From: Epiperipatus broadwayi
Lineage: Eukaryota > Onychophora > Udeonychophora > Euonychophora > Peripatidae
Direction: 5' to 3'
DNA length: 64,000 nucleotides
NCBI GenBank assembly: GCA_028023455.1
Contig: JAQFVV010006630.1
Coordinates: 471,696-535,695 of the forward strand
The notes under the pieces are model-generated. The model searched no databases. It had not been told where the DNA came from and saw only the letters and a program-made list of their open reading frames with translations. Shown here piece after piece: positions 33,501 to 46,639 of the stretch; the first letter of the stretch is position 1, and each line of letters starts with the position of its first letter. Position numbers and translations under genes: made by a program.

Positions 33501-34062
33501 TCTGAGTTCAAGTTTCTTCTAATTACAATAAATTTAGTATATACAATATACTTATATTTCATTATTATATATATGTATGAATGTGTGTTTATGTGTAAGT
33601 TGAAAATAAATTATATTTAAATAGACCATAACAGCTATCACAAAGGAATAATCAAAAGGAATCACTACCAATTTCTGTGTGGTGAAGTTTCAAGTGGTTT
33701 TTTTGTTTTTTTACTTTGTAGCTCTATAACTAGACAATCGTTTATTAAACATTATTAAAATATTTTTTGAATTTATTGAGCTATGTACATAAAAAAAATC
33801 GTAATTTTGATTGGAACCTAATCAAATATTTGTTTTATCTAAGTAAATCTGAAAACATAACTTGTAGAGGTCTCAAAGTAAATGAGCAGGATAGTCTAAT
33901 GTTTGCTACATATGTTTTTATTATTGCAATTATTAGTCATAGAAAATGTGATGATTTTATTGGCTTTTGACTTTAAGACCAAAACATTTCTATCACTGCA
34001 TCATAGACATAACTGATATATCTGTTGGGTATGTTGAAGGCAGAATGGATGATGCATACTAT
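33501..34062. other. AT-rich sequence without recognised feature
   Basis: I see no supported gene. A 67-codon frame at 33767-33970 (with YVHKKNRNFDWNL) has no recognised domain. It lies just upstream of an RTE relic but does not match the intact LINE's 5' region. Confidence 0.5.
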
Positions 34063-34511
34063 GACAGTGGTTGGTGAGTGTATGCTGAGAGTGCTAAAAA
34101 TCACTTGATTGTAGACGTAGCCTATCATTTGGTGATGACTTTTTATTTAGCTATCTACAATTGTTGATCATGTTAAGTAAAAAAACTCCATAAATTAAAA
34201 AAATTGTGTAATATTAATTATGATATTATAGGACTCTACAAAGTTATACAAAATAGTAAAGAGGCAATTTGGTTGAAAAATACTTACTATATAAAGACAA
34301 ATATTGGAAATATAAGTAGAAAACATTATCACAGTTAATATTATATCAGTCAGAATGGATTATACGTAATGGCACATATCAGATAGATATTTTTGGTTTA
34401 TACAATGGAATAACAAATTTTAACATGAGCTACAATTGGAAATTTTTAAAAGATAAAAATGCTGGGGATAAATTTGGCACAGTGGAATTTTCAGAAAAAA
34501 AAATTATATAT
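34063..34511 (+). pseudogene. RTE LINE relic: 5' region and endonuclease N-terminus
   Basis: GTGGTTGGTGAGTG...TTTGGTGATGACTTTTTATT (34065-34155) matches the 5' region of the LINE at 31170-31290. Further on, a decayed frame reads DIIGLYKV for DIIGLCEV (~34220), TNIGNISRK for TNIGNTSGV, and DKNAGDKFG...VEFSEKKIIYI for DENAVGNFD...VEFAEKEKLYI (~34450-34508). It stops abruptly at the start of element E, which therefore inserted into this LINE. The downstream part was not found behind E. Confidence 0.75.
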
Positions 34512-34861
34512 TGTAATGGCCAGGTTTGTACATTTGCTCAACAGACTGAAAGTCCGAGCCAGAGAACCAAAAGCTGACCAAGTCAGGATAGTAATACTCT
34601 ACATCTGATCATACCTCAAGTCTTTTACTCATGCTTCCAAGTCAACCCATTGTGAATGACATGCCTGAGGTTACACTCGATATCTCTTTATTCACATTCC
34701 AGCAATAGCAAAGTAGTAAAACATGAGACATCCCCCCTTTTACATATTATATAACTTAACTAGTGATTCATATGGTATGAGCAAGAATGGAGACTGAGAC
34801 AAATTTATATTTCATAAATTTAATGTAACAATAAGTTATAAAGCAAAATGAATTGGGTATA

Positions 34862-35030
34862 GTTTGCTCATGCACAGGTGAGTGAATACTCAGGATTATG
34901 AAGAATATAATATAGCAATTTATATAGTGCTCATACACAGGTGAGTGGCTACTCAGGCTTACAAATAATATAGTAAAGCAAATTATATAGTGTTCACACG
35001 CAGGTGAGTGAATACTCAGGGTTGCAAAAT
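34862..35030 (+). repeat. ~58-bp tandem repeat in element E
   Basis: Three units carry CACAGGTGAGTGAATACTCA, CACAGGTGAGTGGCTACTCA and CGCAGGTGAGTGAATACTCA, spaced ~55-60 bp and followed by AGGxTTxxxAAxAATATA. F has the same array with more units (61226-61480). Confidence 0.8.
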
Positions 35031-35879
35031 GTTTAATTAGTTCATGACTTTAATATGCTTCTACCATCTTCTATGTCCTAATTCATGCTATGTTTTATAA
35101 AGTAAAAATCAGTAATAGTTAGAGTGATCAATTTATTGGTAACTGATAGAGATTATATTATGATTTTTAATAAGTTTAAACTTAACTATAACAATATTTT
35201 TATGATATTATATATAATTGCTACACAAATAAACACATTAATTTAGATTCTGAATCGGATCAAAGCCAAAGTTACTTTTTAGGGAAGCTGAACTGAGGTG
35301 TGGCAGTCGAATGTCAGATTCTAGTGTGTTATAAACTATAGTATCAGAATAAGTGCACCTCGAATGTGTTCTTAATTGAGGTTCATTACCTAGTAATCAG
35401 TTCCTTAGACTGGGCTACTTGCTATAATATGGAGAGGCCTTTTTATTCAAGTGAGCAGAACAGTGGCTTACGAGCCCTTTGGAATGCTTTGGTTCCTTCA
35501 AATACAAATAAATGTCACAGTTGCTTAAACTTTCGAGGTGTGACTTGATGTGGAAATGATCCTGGTGTAGGCCATTATAGGTATAGCAAGGAGATATTCA
35601 TATTTATGCTAACTAGCAACACATTCACAATGCTAATTTAATATTTTCATAAATTAAATATGCCAAAATCTTAGCTTCTTTCAGTGCTACTACCACTGAT
35701 CATTTCATAAATGAGATTATTAAGTCACATGATAAAGGCAATAATAGAAATCTGATTTAAGGATCTCTGCATAGCTTCTTATTTTTTAATTAAATGGAGT
35801 TATAGCAAATTTAAAGATTTACTAGAACTTGAAACAATTATATATAGTATAATTTACATCTAATATCAAACGAATGGAT

Positions 35880-36120
35880 TTTTAAATAATCTAAGTCAAA
35901 TATGAATTCTTAAATAGCTCATGCAAAATATTGATTCTTAAATAACTTACTTAAATATTAATTTTAAATTACTCACAAAATATCCATTTCAAATAACTTA
36001 TGCAAATTATGGGTTTTAAATAACTTACGCAAAATATGCGGTTTAAATAACTTATGTAAAATACACACTTTAAATAACTTGTGCAAAATATACATTTTAA
36101 ATAACTTGTTTTGTGCATTA
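35880..36120 (+). repeat. ~27-bp tandem repeat in element E
   Basis: The phrase TTTAAATAACTTAYGCAAAA plus a short variable tail repeats about eight times. The matching array in F is 62400-62885. Function is unknown; the repeated phrase could be a protein-binding site in the LTR-like element. Confidence 0.8.
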
Positions 36121-37130
36121 TAAGTAACTGATTCACTCTAGTGTAAATAATATTTTGATTTCAGAAGGGAGTTTTGCTTATATTTCTTTATACTACAATA
36201 ATCTGACATAATAAAAGGTGCTTACTTGCCCCTCTGATGATTATTAAAACACAAAACTCCATTCTGATGAACATAGCATAAATTAATAAACATGAAATTA
36301 AAACTGAAGATAGATGGCATAAAAATAAATTGCAGAAAATGATCAATAAAGTTATAATTTAGAAATGAAAAATTTGTTTGAAATGGTTTTATATAACCTA
36401 AATATTTATGCTTACTTAAAATATTTATGATGAAGCAAGAATTTTGAGAGTGCTCTAAGCTTTAAAACAAATTTAATATAAACAGTTTAGTTTAACATTT
36501 AATTAAATATGAGATTTGATTAGTTAGCTAGCTTTTAATTTAGAATGGGTTTAGTAATAAAATTAAATATTCTGCAGAATGATTTACCGATAAAGTCTTT
36601 TAAGGCATTCTTTACTGTGCATCTTCTCTCTATTAAATCAGCTGTGGCTTTTCTAGGTTTAATTCTGGATGCAGCTTTGTAAATTTATTTTGATGGTGAC
36701 TTTCCTCCATCACTTCAGTCAAGAACTCTCTGGAATTTCTGGTGTAGCTTCTCCATCATTTGACTGGGCTTGGGCTCAGGTTGATGTTTTCTCTCATTTG
36801 GTAGCAGTGGTCCTGGGGAAAATAGACTGTTGTCTATTGTCCCCTAGCCAATTGTCCTCATTTAAACAGCTTTGGTAATGGCTTAGTAGAATTCAGCTTG
36901 CTAAAGAAATGCAGGAACAGCTTTTTTAATTATTTTTCTGCATTGGTCTTTTAGAAAATATTTATCAGCAGCAATAACCCACCTTGGTGGCTACTACAGG
37001 CCTTTTTATATTCTATTTTTAACAGTAGGTCCCTACCCCTTTTACTTTCACAACATCACTTGTTTACTGGTTCGAACTTTGCCTTTAGCTAAATTTCCAC
37101 TTAATTTTTAATATTTCCTATAGTTAAATC

Positions 37131-40100
37131 TGGACTTAAAAGCTCTATTCCCTCAAGTTTTCCAATTTGCGTCATAGCTACATCCAGAGTTAAAGTATAT
37201 TCCCTAGAGTGTTGCAATAGCACTTAGTATGAATTTATGCCTAACTGAATTTTATAATTTGTCTTAGTTATAATTATAAATGGATCCAGTTTCAGCCAAA
37301 AGATTATTTTTAGACGAAATTTTAAAACTCGTAAACAAATTACTGCTTGTGTAATTTTAAACAAACAATAAAACCTGAAAATTATTTAAAATGAATATTG
37401 AAACTTAAATGAATAATTTTATAAATTTAAACTTATTATTTTGTTATATCCATAATTACTGACCACACACTGTTATGTTTACTTCAGTTTTAACAAACGT
37501 AAATGAATATGTGCTATATAAATATTTATGACTGTATTTTCATATTATAGTTAACAAGGTGATTATACATGCACATACTTGGAAATATTACAAGCACACT
37601 CAATGTTTTAAATTAAAGAAATACATGCAATCTGAGTGAAATGAAATACACTATTATAGAATATAATGGGTGAAACAGATCTACCTGTTTCAATAGTATA
37701 AATTCATACTTTGAAATAAATGTTAAAAATCAACATGCAATTATACAAATGTAAGCAGGTCAGAACTATATTATATTCTGATTAACAGAAAAAATTAATT
37801 TGAACAATACGATAATTTTAATAATTTCAACAGATATATTGTAAGATATGGGGTGGAAGGAATGATTGTAAAAAAGGAAGTTGTACCTGGGGTGATGGAA
37901 AATCAGCATCCACCCCAAGTCAATACAAAATGAAATATCAAATTAATCATTAAAGTAATGTTTAATAATTCAAAATATTTAAGAGAGCAATTTTATATAT
38001 TAAAAAGAGCATGAGATCAAGAGAATCTCCAAAAACATTGAGAGATCAGCCAATCACTAAAGGCATAATTAACCATCAACCAGCATTATAAAGCAAAAGT
38101 AAGTATAAGTAATAAGTCAAAGTAAGTATGAGTACTACTCAAAACACCATTCATTGTCATGAATGATCATTCAATCAAATAGAATAAAATCAACAGTTCA
38201 TATTGTGGCTGGATTTGAACAATAAAAAATATAAATCAACAGTCAACCTTGTGACTGGATTGGAAATGGGTCTTCTGTAGACCAGGCTAACTATTGAGCT
38301 TTTGCCATCTTGGGCAATTATTTAAACATAACTTAGGTACCACTTAAGTGATCAAACATCAGATACATAAGAAGCAACAGTAATGCTGGGACATTAAAAC
38401 AAGCTGATCATCATCAATGCTCAGGCCACAAGTACTGGTCAACTGTAAACTTAAATTTTTAATAAGTCTAAACTAAAATAAAAGGTAGTGCATGGGCTTT
38501 AAAGAATATAATCTTATGCACCAACCAGGATGATGATGATTGATCATTACTGGATGCCCAAAAGCACTAAATATACATCCCCATTTATATATTCATCCCG
38601 TGCACGAATCTAGCTCAGAGACCACAAGCTCTATTACTGTTTGTGACCAAGAGATGATGAAAACAATTTTAACAATTGAATAAGTTTATTAATAACAATA
38701 AGAAATGAAATTAAATTATTGTAGAATGACAGTTCTGATTTTGAAAAGTATACAAAATTATATACACAACTAAAGTTATTACATTGATTTACAATATTTA
38801 CTATTCAAATTGTTATATTGATTTATATATATATGTGCGCACAGATGCAAGATTTCTAATATATATTAACACAAATTCACTTTTCTCAAAATAATAAATG
38901 ACATTAATTTTTACCTAAATGGATCTATCTGACACGCATTGATATATAAATATGCACACAGAGTGCAGTACCTTTGAGAAATGGATGAATTTGAATAGTT
39001 AGTCATACAATAAATGATTAAAATTTTACATATATGAGTGTGCGTGTATATACGCACACTGACTTTTATCTATTTCAACTTGTTATAATAATATTATATT
39101 TTTCATAATTAATTCAATATTGAAAGTATACAGAATCATGTTGCTTAATTCTTTCATAAAGTTTAACATCTTTTTTTTTTTACTTTTTGATTTTAATTCA
39201 AACAAACAAAATTATGCTTGCATTTAAGTTATATATTCTTCTTTTAATGTCTTTTTTTATTATAAGGAATTACCAAAACAATTTCTTTAAAAATATATAT
39301 ATCAAATCATCTTTTTTTTTTTAGACATTTGACTCAAGCAAATTATTTACTTGTTTTGCTTTAAGTTATTAATTTATAATTTTAAAAGTCGTTCTAAGAA
39401 ATATTAAAATAAAATAACTCTCTGTATATACACGTGATGTGTTTATCTGTGGTTCCCTGCATATATAGATAAACAGCAGCATAAGTACATCAATTTCTTT
39501 AGTCAGCTGGTGTTCCTCTTGAACAAGCTAGTTTTTTGGTCAATCCAGAAAATGTTATCATCAGGTAAAAGTATATAATTCAGGTATAGTCAGTTTTCTC
39601 CTTTCTGAAGTTGGTTCCACTTAGACTTGGATTTGTGGTAAGCTTCAGGTTAGCAAGCTATTTTGTCTTCATTTGTTTAGGTTATTAATTCTGAAGTGAC
39701 CCAGCTTCAAGTAAATCAGAACTCATGTGAAGGAAAATAGTAGGAGCTCCTGGAACTACTGTCTTGTCTTCAGCTACATCAGTTCATGGTAGCTAATCTG
39801 CCAGCCATCTCTACAGCTAGCTTTTCTGTGGCCATTCTCTGCTACAGTTACCAACTCTTCATAAAATATTTTAGCCAACTTTACTGCTGACCCATTCTTA
39901 CAAAAACTTCTATCCAGACTGCAGCTGATATTTTTATTAGCCCTTTTATAAAATCATCTGAAGTGATAACAACACTAAATTTAAAAACAGTGGGGTTTTT
40001 GTTCTCTCTAATCCCTTTTGAAAACAAGATTGAAATTTTATCAATGTGCGATATACATATTTTCACTTAGATAACAAAAATCTACAAATTAATTAAAAGA

Positions 40101-40317
40101 TTTCAAAAATATTGTACTTGTTTTTAAATTTCAAAATCAGAATAATAATAATACAATATTTATATTTATCCAGACCTTTTAAAAGTTTAATTTATAAAAC
40201 AATATTTTAAATCAGAGTTATTATTTATTATTTTATTTCAATGAATGTAGAAAATATTTATTATAATTTTTGTCTGTGTTTATTTCTACTTTTCTTTTAC
40301 TTTATATATATATATAT
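37131..40317. other. AT-rich sequence without recognised gene
   Basis: No gene was found. TGTAAGATATGGGGTGG with a nearby CCACCCCA at 37840-37918 forms a weak stem. A ~45-bp phrase (AAATCAACAGT...GTGRCTGGATT) is duplicated at 38190-38260. A GATGATGATTGATCATTA patch lies near 38530. (TA)n occurs at 38826-38837 and just before 40318. Confidence 0.45.
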
Positions 40318-42698
40318 TGTAACCCACTCACACAACACCGCTCGATATACATTATATGAGCAAATGCCCAGGGCACCAATTTTATTAGTGAATAGAATAA
40401 TTTATCACTTTATTTGATTTACAATTGATACTGAGACTTTTACTTATATTTATCTTACAGCTTAGCTCAGTGGGAGGTTACAGGACGTTCATAACATATA
40501 GAATATAAATAAATGAAGGAATCAATATTACAAACCATTAAATAAAATATAGACCTTATTTACTAATTAACTGAATGATAAAGGCTAGCAGAGTTTTATT
40601 TGTTCAAACTAATAATATATAACTTCAATTTGATCCCTTCCATCATATAAATATACTCTATATTAGCCCAATATAACTTGGACAGAATAGATAAGCACCA
40701 TACTAAATAACTAAGTTATTTTACACACCCTAATTTAAATATTAAACTAATGTTAATCTAGGAATCTAAAATCAGATCTCAGAGAATCTACAACACAGTT
40801 AGACTAAATAAACTATATTAGCCAGTGATTTATAACTCTAAATTATAATAAAAATATAATGGAATAAATTAAAGAATGTTCACTGTGCTAGCAATTAGAT
40901 AATGAAGGAAATAGGGTATCTTTTAATCTCACATCATCATCTAAATAATACACTAACTAGGCAACCTTTTTATAAGTTTATCAAGTGGTAAAATATTTCA
41001 TGTAATGTTTGGATCAAGGAAACAATATTATCAGATCTCAGCATATTTATTATCAGAATTATAAAATAATGTACTTATTTTGTAATAGATATATGAGATG
41101 TGGACACTAAAATACGAATGCACACAAGAATAACTCTTGACACAGTTTTGAATAAATAAACAAAGCATATTTACACTTAAGATTTAATTAAATGTAATCG
41201 GTTCACAATAAGATTATTTATCTTAATCTTTAAATCTACAAATATATCTATGAACATAAGTTTGGGATTATCCCTATTACACGTTACCTTCATTTATTAT
41301 TTATACACTTAGGAACGCAAATTAGCAAACAGATAAGACCTTAATATTCTGACTTTGAATATCTGGACTACCTAAACATTTTCATCTGAATGCAACACTG
41401 AATAAATAATATATTATATTATGGGCACAATATACACTTTTGAGAGGATATATTATCAATTGTTAGAATAAAGCAAATTAATACATTTGGCTATTAAGAG
41501 AGCAGCTTTAAATAATGTAATTAAATAATCACTTTAAATAATTACACTTTTCATGCATAGCAATAAAATAATACTCATTCTGTTGATTTGATGATTTCTA
41601 ATGTGTGGCAAATTAATATAATATGTTTTAAAACATTTATTTCCTGTTTTAAGTTTGACAATATTATACGTTTATATCCGTGATATTATTTACATTACGC
41701 GTGTGTGTCACACCTTATGCAATAATAAAAGAAAACAATCTTTTTACACATTATCAATTTATTTAGGAATTATTAAATAAGCGTTTTATTTTGGACAATA
41801 TCATAGACCAACCAACAAATATAACCTTATATCAACTTTAATATTCAACAAAGTACTTGATTTAACTACTTATCCAGCCACTAACTGAATTACACAGAGC
41901 TATGTTCTTATGATCATACAAACTAAACGTTCAAGAGAAATTCAAACAGATTAGGAGCAATTAAACTCTTTAGTTAATAAATCTACAACAATTTATCTAA
42001 ATCCGAAATACACTATTGGTGTGGAACTTGTCTCATCACCAAAACAATAGGAAAATATCACTTAACTTCATAACTATCATTTCATAATATATACGTACGC
42101 AATCTCACTCCACTCATGTCAAAAATATTTAAAATATACTACTAAAGGGGAAAATCTTTCATCCCTACAAACATAGAATGTATCAAGAATAATTTCCTTT
42201 TCCATGGCTCCTCTACACATTTAACAACAGATGTTGGCAGATAAATACACACAGTTAAATCACTCATCCCTTCAATTCTTTTAGAATATGACAATATCCA
42301 AATTTACATAAAGAAATAATTATAAAACTAAATGCTTATTACTTAAATAAAACAATTGCACAAAATAGACACACATATGCATAAATAAGAGTATGAAAAT
42401 AATTCTAAATTATGTAATATGCAAACAATACAGTAAGTAAATGATACATTAAAATATAAACTTTTAACTTAGAGTAGACTATCAGCTGTTTAAAATTTAA
42501 ATAGTAATAATTATTATGAATGAGGTTTCTGTGCTATCTCTGATACGATAGTTTTTTCATATACTCGCTACTCTGAAAGCCAAAATTCTCACTTTGAGCT
42601 AAAGAAAAAAATATATACAATAAATAAATACCTCTTTAATAATATACTAAAAGAAAAATATATGTTTTATTTTCATATAAAAATAAAATCATATTTAA

Positions 42699-42722
42699 AT
42701 AATAATAATAATAATAATAATT
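42699..42722. repeat. (AAT)n microsatellite
   Basis: About eight uninterrupted AAT/ATA units. A similar run lies at 46294-46322. Confidence 0.9.
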
Positions 42723-43316
42723 TACCAGCTGTGCCAATGCCAAATTGGCACATGTATATAAAATAATTTTGTATAAAAATTATTATCAAAATCTTTCGGA
42801 AAAAAGAATTTGAAAGTTACAATTAATTACTTTAAAGAGGGGAGAGGGAGTTTTCCTATAAAAAACAAAAAAGCAAACTAAGAGTTTCATAAAAGTTAAA
42901 GAGTATTATTATTATAAATTAAAAGTTTAAAAAAATATAAAAATCTCTTTTCATTCCAGTTTATTATAATAGATTATATTAGTGCGTGCGAATATAAACA
43001 AAAGTATGCATGTTAAAATAATATAAAAAAGAAAAATATATATAAATGAAAGTTAAAAAAGAAATTATATTTGGAAAACACAGCGATGGCTATTAAGTTA
43101 AATAAAGACAACATGTTTATGAAAATAAATATTGAAATGAAATGTATTTAAAAACACAGTGGTGAGCTACTAATTAAGGATATAAAAACAACACGTTTTG
43201 GGATAGCTAATTAATCAATCGTCAAAAACACGTTGTCATAGGATTAATCTAAAGGAATTTCGACAACACCTATTGCACATTTGCCGGAGGATATTAAAAC
43301 AAAAACACTTCGCAGG

Positions 43317-43352
43317 TATAAATAGACTTTTTTTTTTATCGGACATTCAGTT
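43317..43352 (+). promoter_or_regulatory. Core promoter: TATAAATAG plus TTCAGTT initiator
   Basis: TATAAATAG starts at 43317. ATTCAGTT lies at 43345-43352, and its A (43349) would be +1, putting the TATA box at -32. This repeats the design at 23899-23932, down to the same eight-base initiator. Several further CAGTTT/CAGTCT/CAGTGTCAGT motifs follow within 60 bp. The flanks have higher GC and CpG than the window average. Confidence 0.55.
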
Positions 43353-44089
43353 TTGGAGTTTGCAGTTTCAGTCTATTTAGCAGTGTCAGTCTTGTTTACA
43401 TTATTTAGCAGAAACAGAAATGCAGTGCTGAAAATCTTTTGGAAATATACGCTGGTGCTTCAGCCCTTTGTCCAACAAGATCATCAAAACCTGCCAGTGA
43501 AATAATGTTTTCATAACCACTCCGAAATCCTTCGTCAAAACGTTCAACTGTCTTCAAGAATAAAAATGGATTCGCATAAAATCTAGTCAAGAATTGTCAA
43601 AATCTAACCGGTTAGATATAATTCATAGGAAGCAGCAGAAGCAGCCAACGACAAGCAAAAAAAAAATCCTAAATATATATTTTATTATTATCATTTATAC
43701 GTAGTAGTCACCACTGTAATCCGTAAATATTCAAGATTCAAATTATATGAACTCTATCATGCATAAAATGAACTATTGATATGTGTGCGTGAGTTTCAAA
43801 TGCTATAAATGCTTTATTATTATGTTTGTGAATGCGAGATAATTTAAAATGTCAAAGATTATTTTTGTTTTTTTCATAAAATATACTATGAGTTAATTTA
43901 AAAATGTACGTGTGTTAAAATTGGATTTATAAAATGTTTATAATGCGTTTATGTTAGTAAATTATCTTTAAACTTAAGTAATGTTGATTAAAATAAATTG
44001 TCTTTAAATTTAAACTTTATCTGTCGGTCAATTCTTTTTATCAAGCTCTTCTTACCAATATTTTATTACTGATTAAAATTAGACTGGGC

Positions 44090-44460
44090 TAGTTAAGGGA
44101 ATTGTTTCGAGCGCTGGATTATGAGCCTACTGCCCGAATATGTTAGTCTTCAGACTAGCTGGCGCCCCGGGGTTTACCCCGAAACAAATAAAGTATTTGG
44201 ATAGTAGGGGTTTGAATCTAGAAGCTGAGATGGGCCATTGCTGATAGTTAAAGCTATTAATAAGATCTCCCATTTTGCTCGAACGTGCCGGTTCGTTCAC
44301 GTAACCTTTATAATATTATAAATGTATTATGAAGGAGTTTGAAACCGGCCAAAACTTATATATACGTATAAGTAGGCGGTTTCAGCGGTTCGACCCGGTA
44401 CACAGCATATTCACAATTTGCGAATACTTTCTTCCGGGACGGTCTAGAAGTTCATCAAAT
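44090..44460. other. GC-richer island downstream of the D promoter
   Basis: It contains GAGCGCTGGATTATGAGCC, TGGCGCCCCGGGGTTTACCC (44160-44179), an AATAAA at ~44187 and two GGTTCGnnC-like phrases (44289, 44380). TGGCGCCC matches the first eight bases of a lysine-tRNA primer-binding site, but the match then stops. The piece TGGATTATGAGCC is complementary to a CAT anticodon loop. It may be LTR 3' sequence or a tRNA-derived fragment; I cannot decide. Confidence 0.3.
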
Positions 44461-46502
44461 TAAATAAGCAAACATATAATACTAAATAAATCTGTCTAGC
44501 TGTCTATCATATATATCAGTAACAACACATATAAAATAAAGGTCATTCTTTTTGTTAACTTAAAAAAAAGATTCATTTGCAAAGTGCCTTTTCTGAGGTC
44601 TGCTGAACAACCCGAACACAATGAAGAATATTCCAAACAAGAATGTGAAACATGAAGTACAAATTATTTCTATGATGAACATTTACAATTCACACTTAAC
44701 TCCGTAATTTCCAATGTCCTTAGCTAAAGCTAATAGAGTTTACTTATATAGCATGTACAATAACAAATATTTTTGGTAATAGAGACATGGAAAGACAGTT
44801 TCAGCTATTAATTGGTTTATTCTTTTATTCATTTTAAGCAATTGTAGTGGTGTTTAATTCAACAATATTTTAACATTTTTTTGCAGAAAAATATTCACCT
44901 TCATAATTTATAAGTTAACATCTGCATTATTAATTTTAATAAGCTGCTAATAATTATCCACATGAAATCTGTATTTCTTTGAATATTAATATTTTATTTT
45001 CTAATATATCCATGTATTGATGAGAACAAAAATATGTGATATTAAAGTCCTTCAATCTGATTTAAACATATACATTTAGTAAATAGTAGGAATTAATTAT
45101 TCTGGGTAAGTCATATCTTTATTTCTTTAATAAAAACACATTATTTTATAAGTACAAATAAGAGATAAAGTTATCATTCTGTAATAATTTTAAATATAGT
45201 GGAATAAAGTATATGCATCCTTTTAATTTTAACTTAACTTTTACAGAAGTAGGATTGTCCTGCATAGGTTTCCAAAAATATTATAAAATTCACACAATTT
45301 AATTAGCAGATTATAAAGTTCATGCACTTTAAGTTTCTTCTTAATTATAATAATAAACAAAAGCAAATAAAGTAGAATGAATTTTTTGGCATAAAGATGC
45401 ATTTTTAAAGAAAAATAGCAATAACATTAATATTAGGGTTAATTTAATGTTTAACTGGAGTAAAGTGTTCAAAGGAAGATACACCTTTCTTTATTGTTTA
45501 GCCTTTCATTCTAGTTGAAGACATTCTGGTAACTAGAATTCCCCTATGACTTTTAAAATTCACTTTGGAGTTTTAAATTGACTTGACTTCTGGAAGAGAT
45601 ATGTACTGGTCACAGGCAGAATGAACTAAGGCAATAAGTGTAAAAAACAATTTTTATTAGTGACTATCAGTTAAATAGAAATCCCTTCCATCAAAAGGGC
45701 ATTTTCACCCTCCAAAGGTCAACTCCATCCTTTGCACTCAGGAGTTGATTAAATATTCAAAAAATCTTTAAGTCAAATAAAACAACAAAAAAATAATAAT
45801 TCTTTACAAACTTGAAACAAATGAATATTAATTAACTATTAAATTAAAAATGGTTGATAATATTTAAATTGGTTAAATAATTTACTAATCCAAATATCCA
45901 TTAATCATTTAAATATATATATATACTTATAAAATTATTAAAGATAATTATTGTAATTTAAATGTTTTATTGTAAATGTAATATTATTTACTGTAATTAA
46001 AATATGGCAATGAAATGAAACATAATACAGACATACCTGCATACACATATACTACTACATGAATGTTAAATTATCCTGACTAAATATAATTGATATGGCT
46101 ATTGGTTAAACATATTTCACTGATTATATCTTCAAATAGATGGGTGTCAATAAATAATAGATCAGAAAACCATTCAAACAAACACCAACACTATTTTATA
46201 AATAAATAAAACAACTTTGTATCAATCTAACTAGTATAATAACAATTCCAGTAATAATCCACTCCCTTCCTTGCATTAAACACTTTATCAAATATAATAA
46301 TAATAATAATAATAATAATATTAAATGCTTGTAAAATTGCTATCCAAAATGTACAAGTGACCCACATATAAGTTTTTGGACTATTAATAGAAAAATTTTA
46401 AGGCCATTTCATTTTTTTAGTATAATGTAGTTATTCACCACTGACACAACACAGTTTAATTAGTTGTGCCCATTCTGAAGGTCACAATATATATATATAT
46501 AT
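44461..46502. other. AT-rich sequence without recognised feature
   Basis: I see no supported gene or RNA. An (AAT)n run lies at 46294-46322 and (AT)n at 46488-46502. Confidence 0.5.
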
Positions 46503-46527
46503 TGTAATGGGCACACACACCATTACA
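46503..46527 (+). repeat. TGTAATGG...CCATTACA hairpin after (AT)n
   Basis: An eight-base perfect stem with a 9-nt CA-rich loop. It sits in the same position relative to an (AT)n tract as the hairpins at 5655 and 8384, so it is probably the 5' end of another LTR-like element whose remainder is lost or covered by the LINE relic. Confidence 0.45.
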
Positions 46528-46639
46528 TTATTTATTTTAAAAATTTAGACATTAAAAAAAAAGTTGGCATATAAAAACTTTTTTTAAGAAATAAAAAACA
46601 GTTAAAAGTCATTTAACTTTTTTTTTATTTTTATAATAT

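Larger units (their letters stand above)
34512..37130 (+). mobile_element. Large LTR-like element E (older copy of the E/F family)
   Basis: It starts TGTAATGGCCAGGTTTGTAC after an (AT) stretch inside the LINE relic. It matches F (60863 onward) for its whole visible length: TTGCTCAACAGACTGAxAGT, ACCAAAAGCTGACCAAGTCA, TACCACTG at ~35690, and the region ending CTTTTTATATTCTATTTTTA ~37010. The 3' end is unclear; similarity is visible to ~37090. There is no coding domain. Two internal tandem arrays are listed separately. CpG sites of F are mostly TG or CA here. Confidence 0.7.
40318..44210 (+). mobile_element. LTR-like region D
   Basis: TGTAACCCACTCACACAACA begins at 40318 directly after (TA)n, like elements A, C and E. 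A strong TATA/initiator promoter lies at 43317-43352, and AATAAA occurs at ~43558 and ~44187. No second copy is seen in the window, and no matching GGGTTACA end is found, so the extent is a guess that simply includes the promoter and the last poly(A) signal. No gag or pol is seen. If it is an LTR, it is unusually long. Confidence 0.35.

Noticed and set aside
40440-40485. tRNA gene or SINE at TTAGCTCAGTGGGAGGTTAC
   Set aside because: The box A resemblance is good, but no box B or acceptor stem follows.
43405-43590. 61-codon minus-strand frame (FRSGYENIISLAGFDDLVGQ) as a gene
   Set aside because: It lies antisense within the likely transcribed leader of element D, with no recognisable domain; composition is less AT-driven than elsewhere, so it was considered but not supported.
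44160-44179. Lysine-tRNA primer-binding site of an LTR retrotransposon
   Set aside because: Only the first eight bases (TGGCGCCC) match, the rest does not, and no gag or pol follows.
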